Assembly: GCA_021292105.1 (NCBI GenBank)
Contig: CM037867.1
Span: forward strand, 38,485,771-38,549,770
From: Anadara kagoshimensis
Lineage: Eukaryota > Mollusca > Bivalvia > Arcoida > Arcidae
Length of the DNA stretch: 64,000 bases
Reading direction: 5' to 3'
Shown here: positions 63,430-64,000 of the stretch, piece after piece
How the letters are laid out: each line of letters begins with the position of its first letter
Position numbering within the stretch: the stretch's first letter is position 1
Program-made: the position numbers and the translations under genes
Notes under the pieces: model-generated
Database searches by the model: none
What the model saw: only the letters and a program-made list of their open reading frames with translations
What the model was told of the DNA's origin: nothing

Positions 63430-64000
63430 ATATAATTCTATTTATAGCCACTTACACCAGCAATTAGTATCCATAGTGCATGCATACTAGTATCTTAATT
63501 TGGGCAGTTGAACTTTTAAGGATAGGAGGTCAAATATTAATAGACAATTTTTAGTCTGAAAGCCCTTATCGTTACCAAGTGATATATATTTAAATTATTA
63601 TTATACAAATCATCTGTGGTGAGTTCAAAGTGCCGAGGGACCGAATGTGTTGCCGAGAGTCGGCTGTCGAGAAGCCGAGTTTTGTACAGCTCTAGTTGCC
63701 GAGAGGCCGAGAGTTTATCGGCCACAAGTTGTCCCTCAGCAGCCGAGTATCGGCTCTTTTCCGTCAGCTCAGTGTTAAACCTTCGACATGCCTTTATTGT
63801 ATGTGTTATGCGGAAACAAATGTGTTGTAGCTGAAAGGGGAAAAAGGTACCCGTAAAATATATTTTAAGATTAAATTATCAGAATTTGTACCTCTCTTCT
63901 TTGAAAATTTAACTGTGTAAATTCTGGTACAGGTATGCATGCACTATGAATACTAGTGTTTATGGCTATAAATAGATTTATATATTTATATACATCCATA
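63430..64000. mobile_element. CAGACCTGTCGAAAG MITE nested in a larger palindrome
   Basis: The outer arms (TATTTATAGCCA, ATAGTGCATGCATAC at 63450-63490; GTATGCATGCACTAT, TGGCTATAAATA at 63938-63977) are inverted copies. Between them, 63608-63803 is a MITE interior and right end (GCCGAGAGTCGGCTGTCGAG ... GTGTTAAACCTTCGACATGC). The right arm reaches the window edge. Confidence 0.6.

Overview
The window is AT-rich, gene-sparse metazoan DNA with spliced genes, most likely from a bivalve mollusc. The reasons are inferential: several tRNA-derived SINE families built like those of bivalves, the dispersed GAGTTATCTCCC motif often seen in mollusc DNA, very dense MITEs and minisatellites, and a C-type-lectin/WSC/mucin receptor of the lineage-specific kind molluscs carry in number. 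I cannot name the species.

Genes. (1) A minus-strand gene (1999-6362, running off the left side) begins with a tiny ATG exon and continues into an exon that ends in half an ankyrin-like repeat. (2) PMF1/NNF1, a subunit of the MIS12 kinetochore complex, lies head-to-head with it (6818-7450, +), so about 455 bp may serve as a shared promoter. (3) An apparently single-coding-exon PTB/PID-domain adaptor lies at 15474-16505 (+). (4) The main gene is a ten-exon minus-strand gene (48275 down to 33518). I assembled it by splice-site and phase matching into one open 823-residue type I membrane receptor: signal peptide, C-type-lectin-like half-domain, complete eight-cysteine WSC domain, a second lectin-like region, a decapeptide mucin stalk, one transmembrane helix, and a tyrosine-rich tail with acidic-YxxV motifs. 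(5) An FkbM-type methyltransferase with an N-terminal membrane anchor (57883-58901, +) is intact except for a one-base shift in an A-run. (6) An orphan coding-looking terminal exon lies at 31979-32299 (-).

The rest is mobile and tandem DNA. At least two tRNA-SINE families (promoter boxes visible, target duplications in several copies) are scattered throughout. One MITE family with ends CAGACCTGTCGAAAG recurs about 20 times and has given rise to at least five separate tandem arrays (26.8-28.0, 45.8-47.3 with three unit types, 52.9-53.8, 56.6-57.0 kb). SINEs repeatedly sit inside these MITEs, and MITEs sit inside SINEs. Other elements are a 1.26-kb TTAA-flanked transposon inside a SINE, hairpin micro-MITEs with TGTCATAT ends, a recent 653-bp tandem duplication (50.0-51.3 kb) and a 60-bp minisatellite downstream of the methyltransferase (59.5-60.7 kb).

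The most striking small signal is a complete hammerhead ribozyme fold at 61813-61858: a 7-bp stem I, CTGATGA, a 5-bp stem II, GAAA, a minimal stem III and a GTC cleavage site. It lies about 1 kb upstream of a decayed reverse-transcriptase fragment. I see no CRISPR array, rRNA gene or convincing free-standing tRNA gene. Repeat boundaries are by eye and good to about 10-20 bases.
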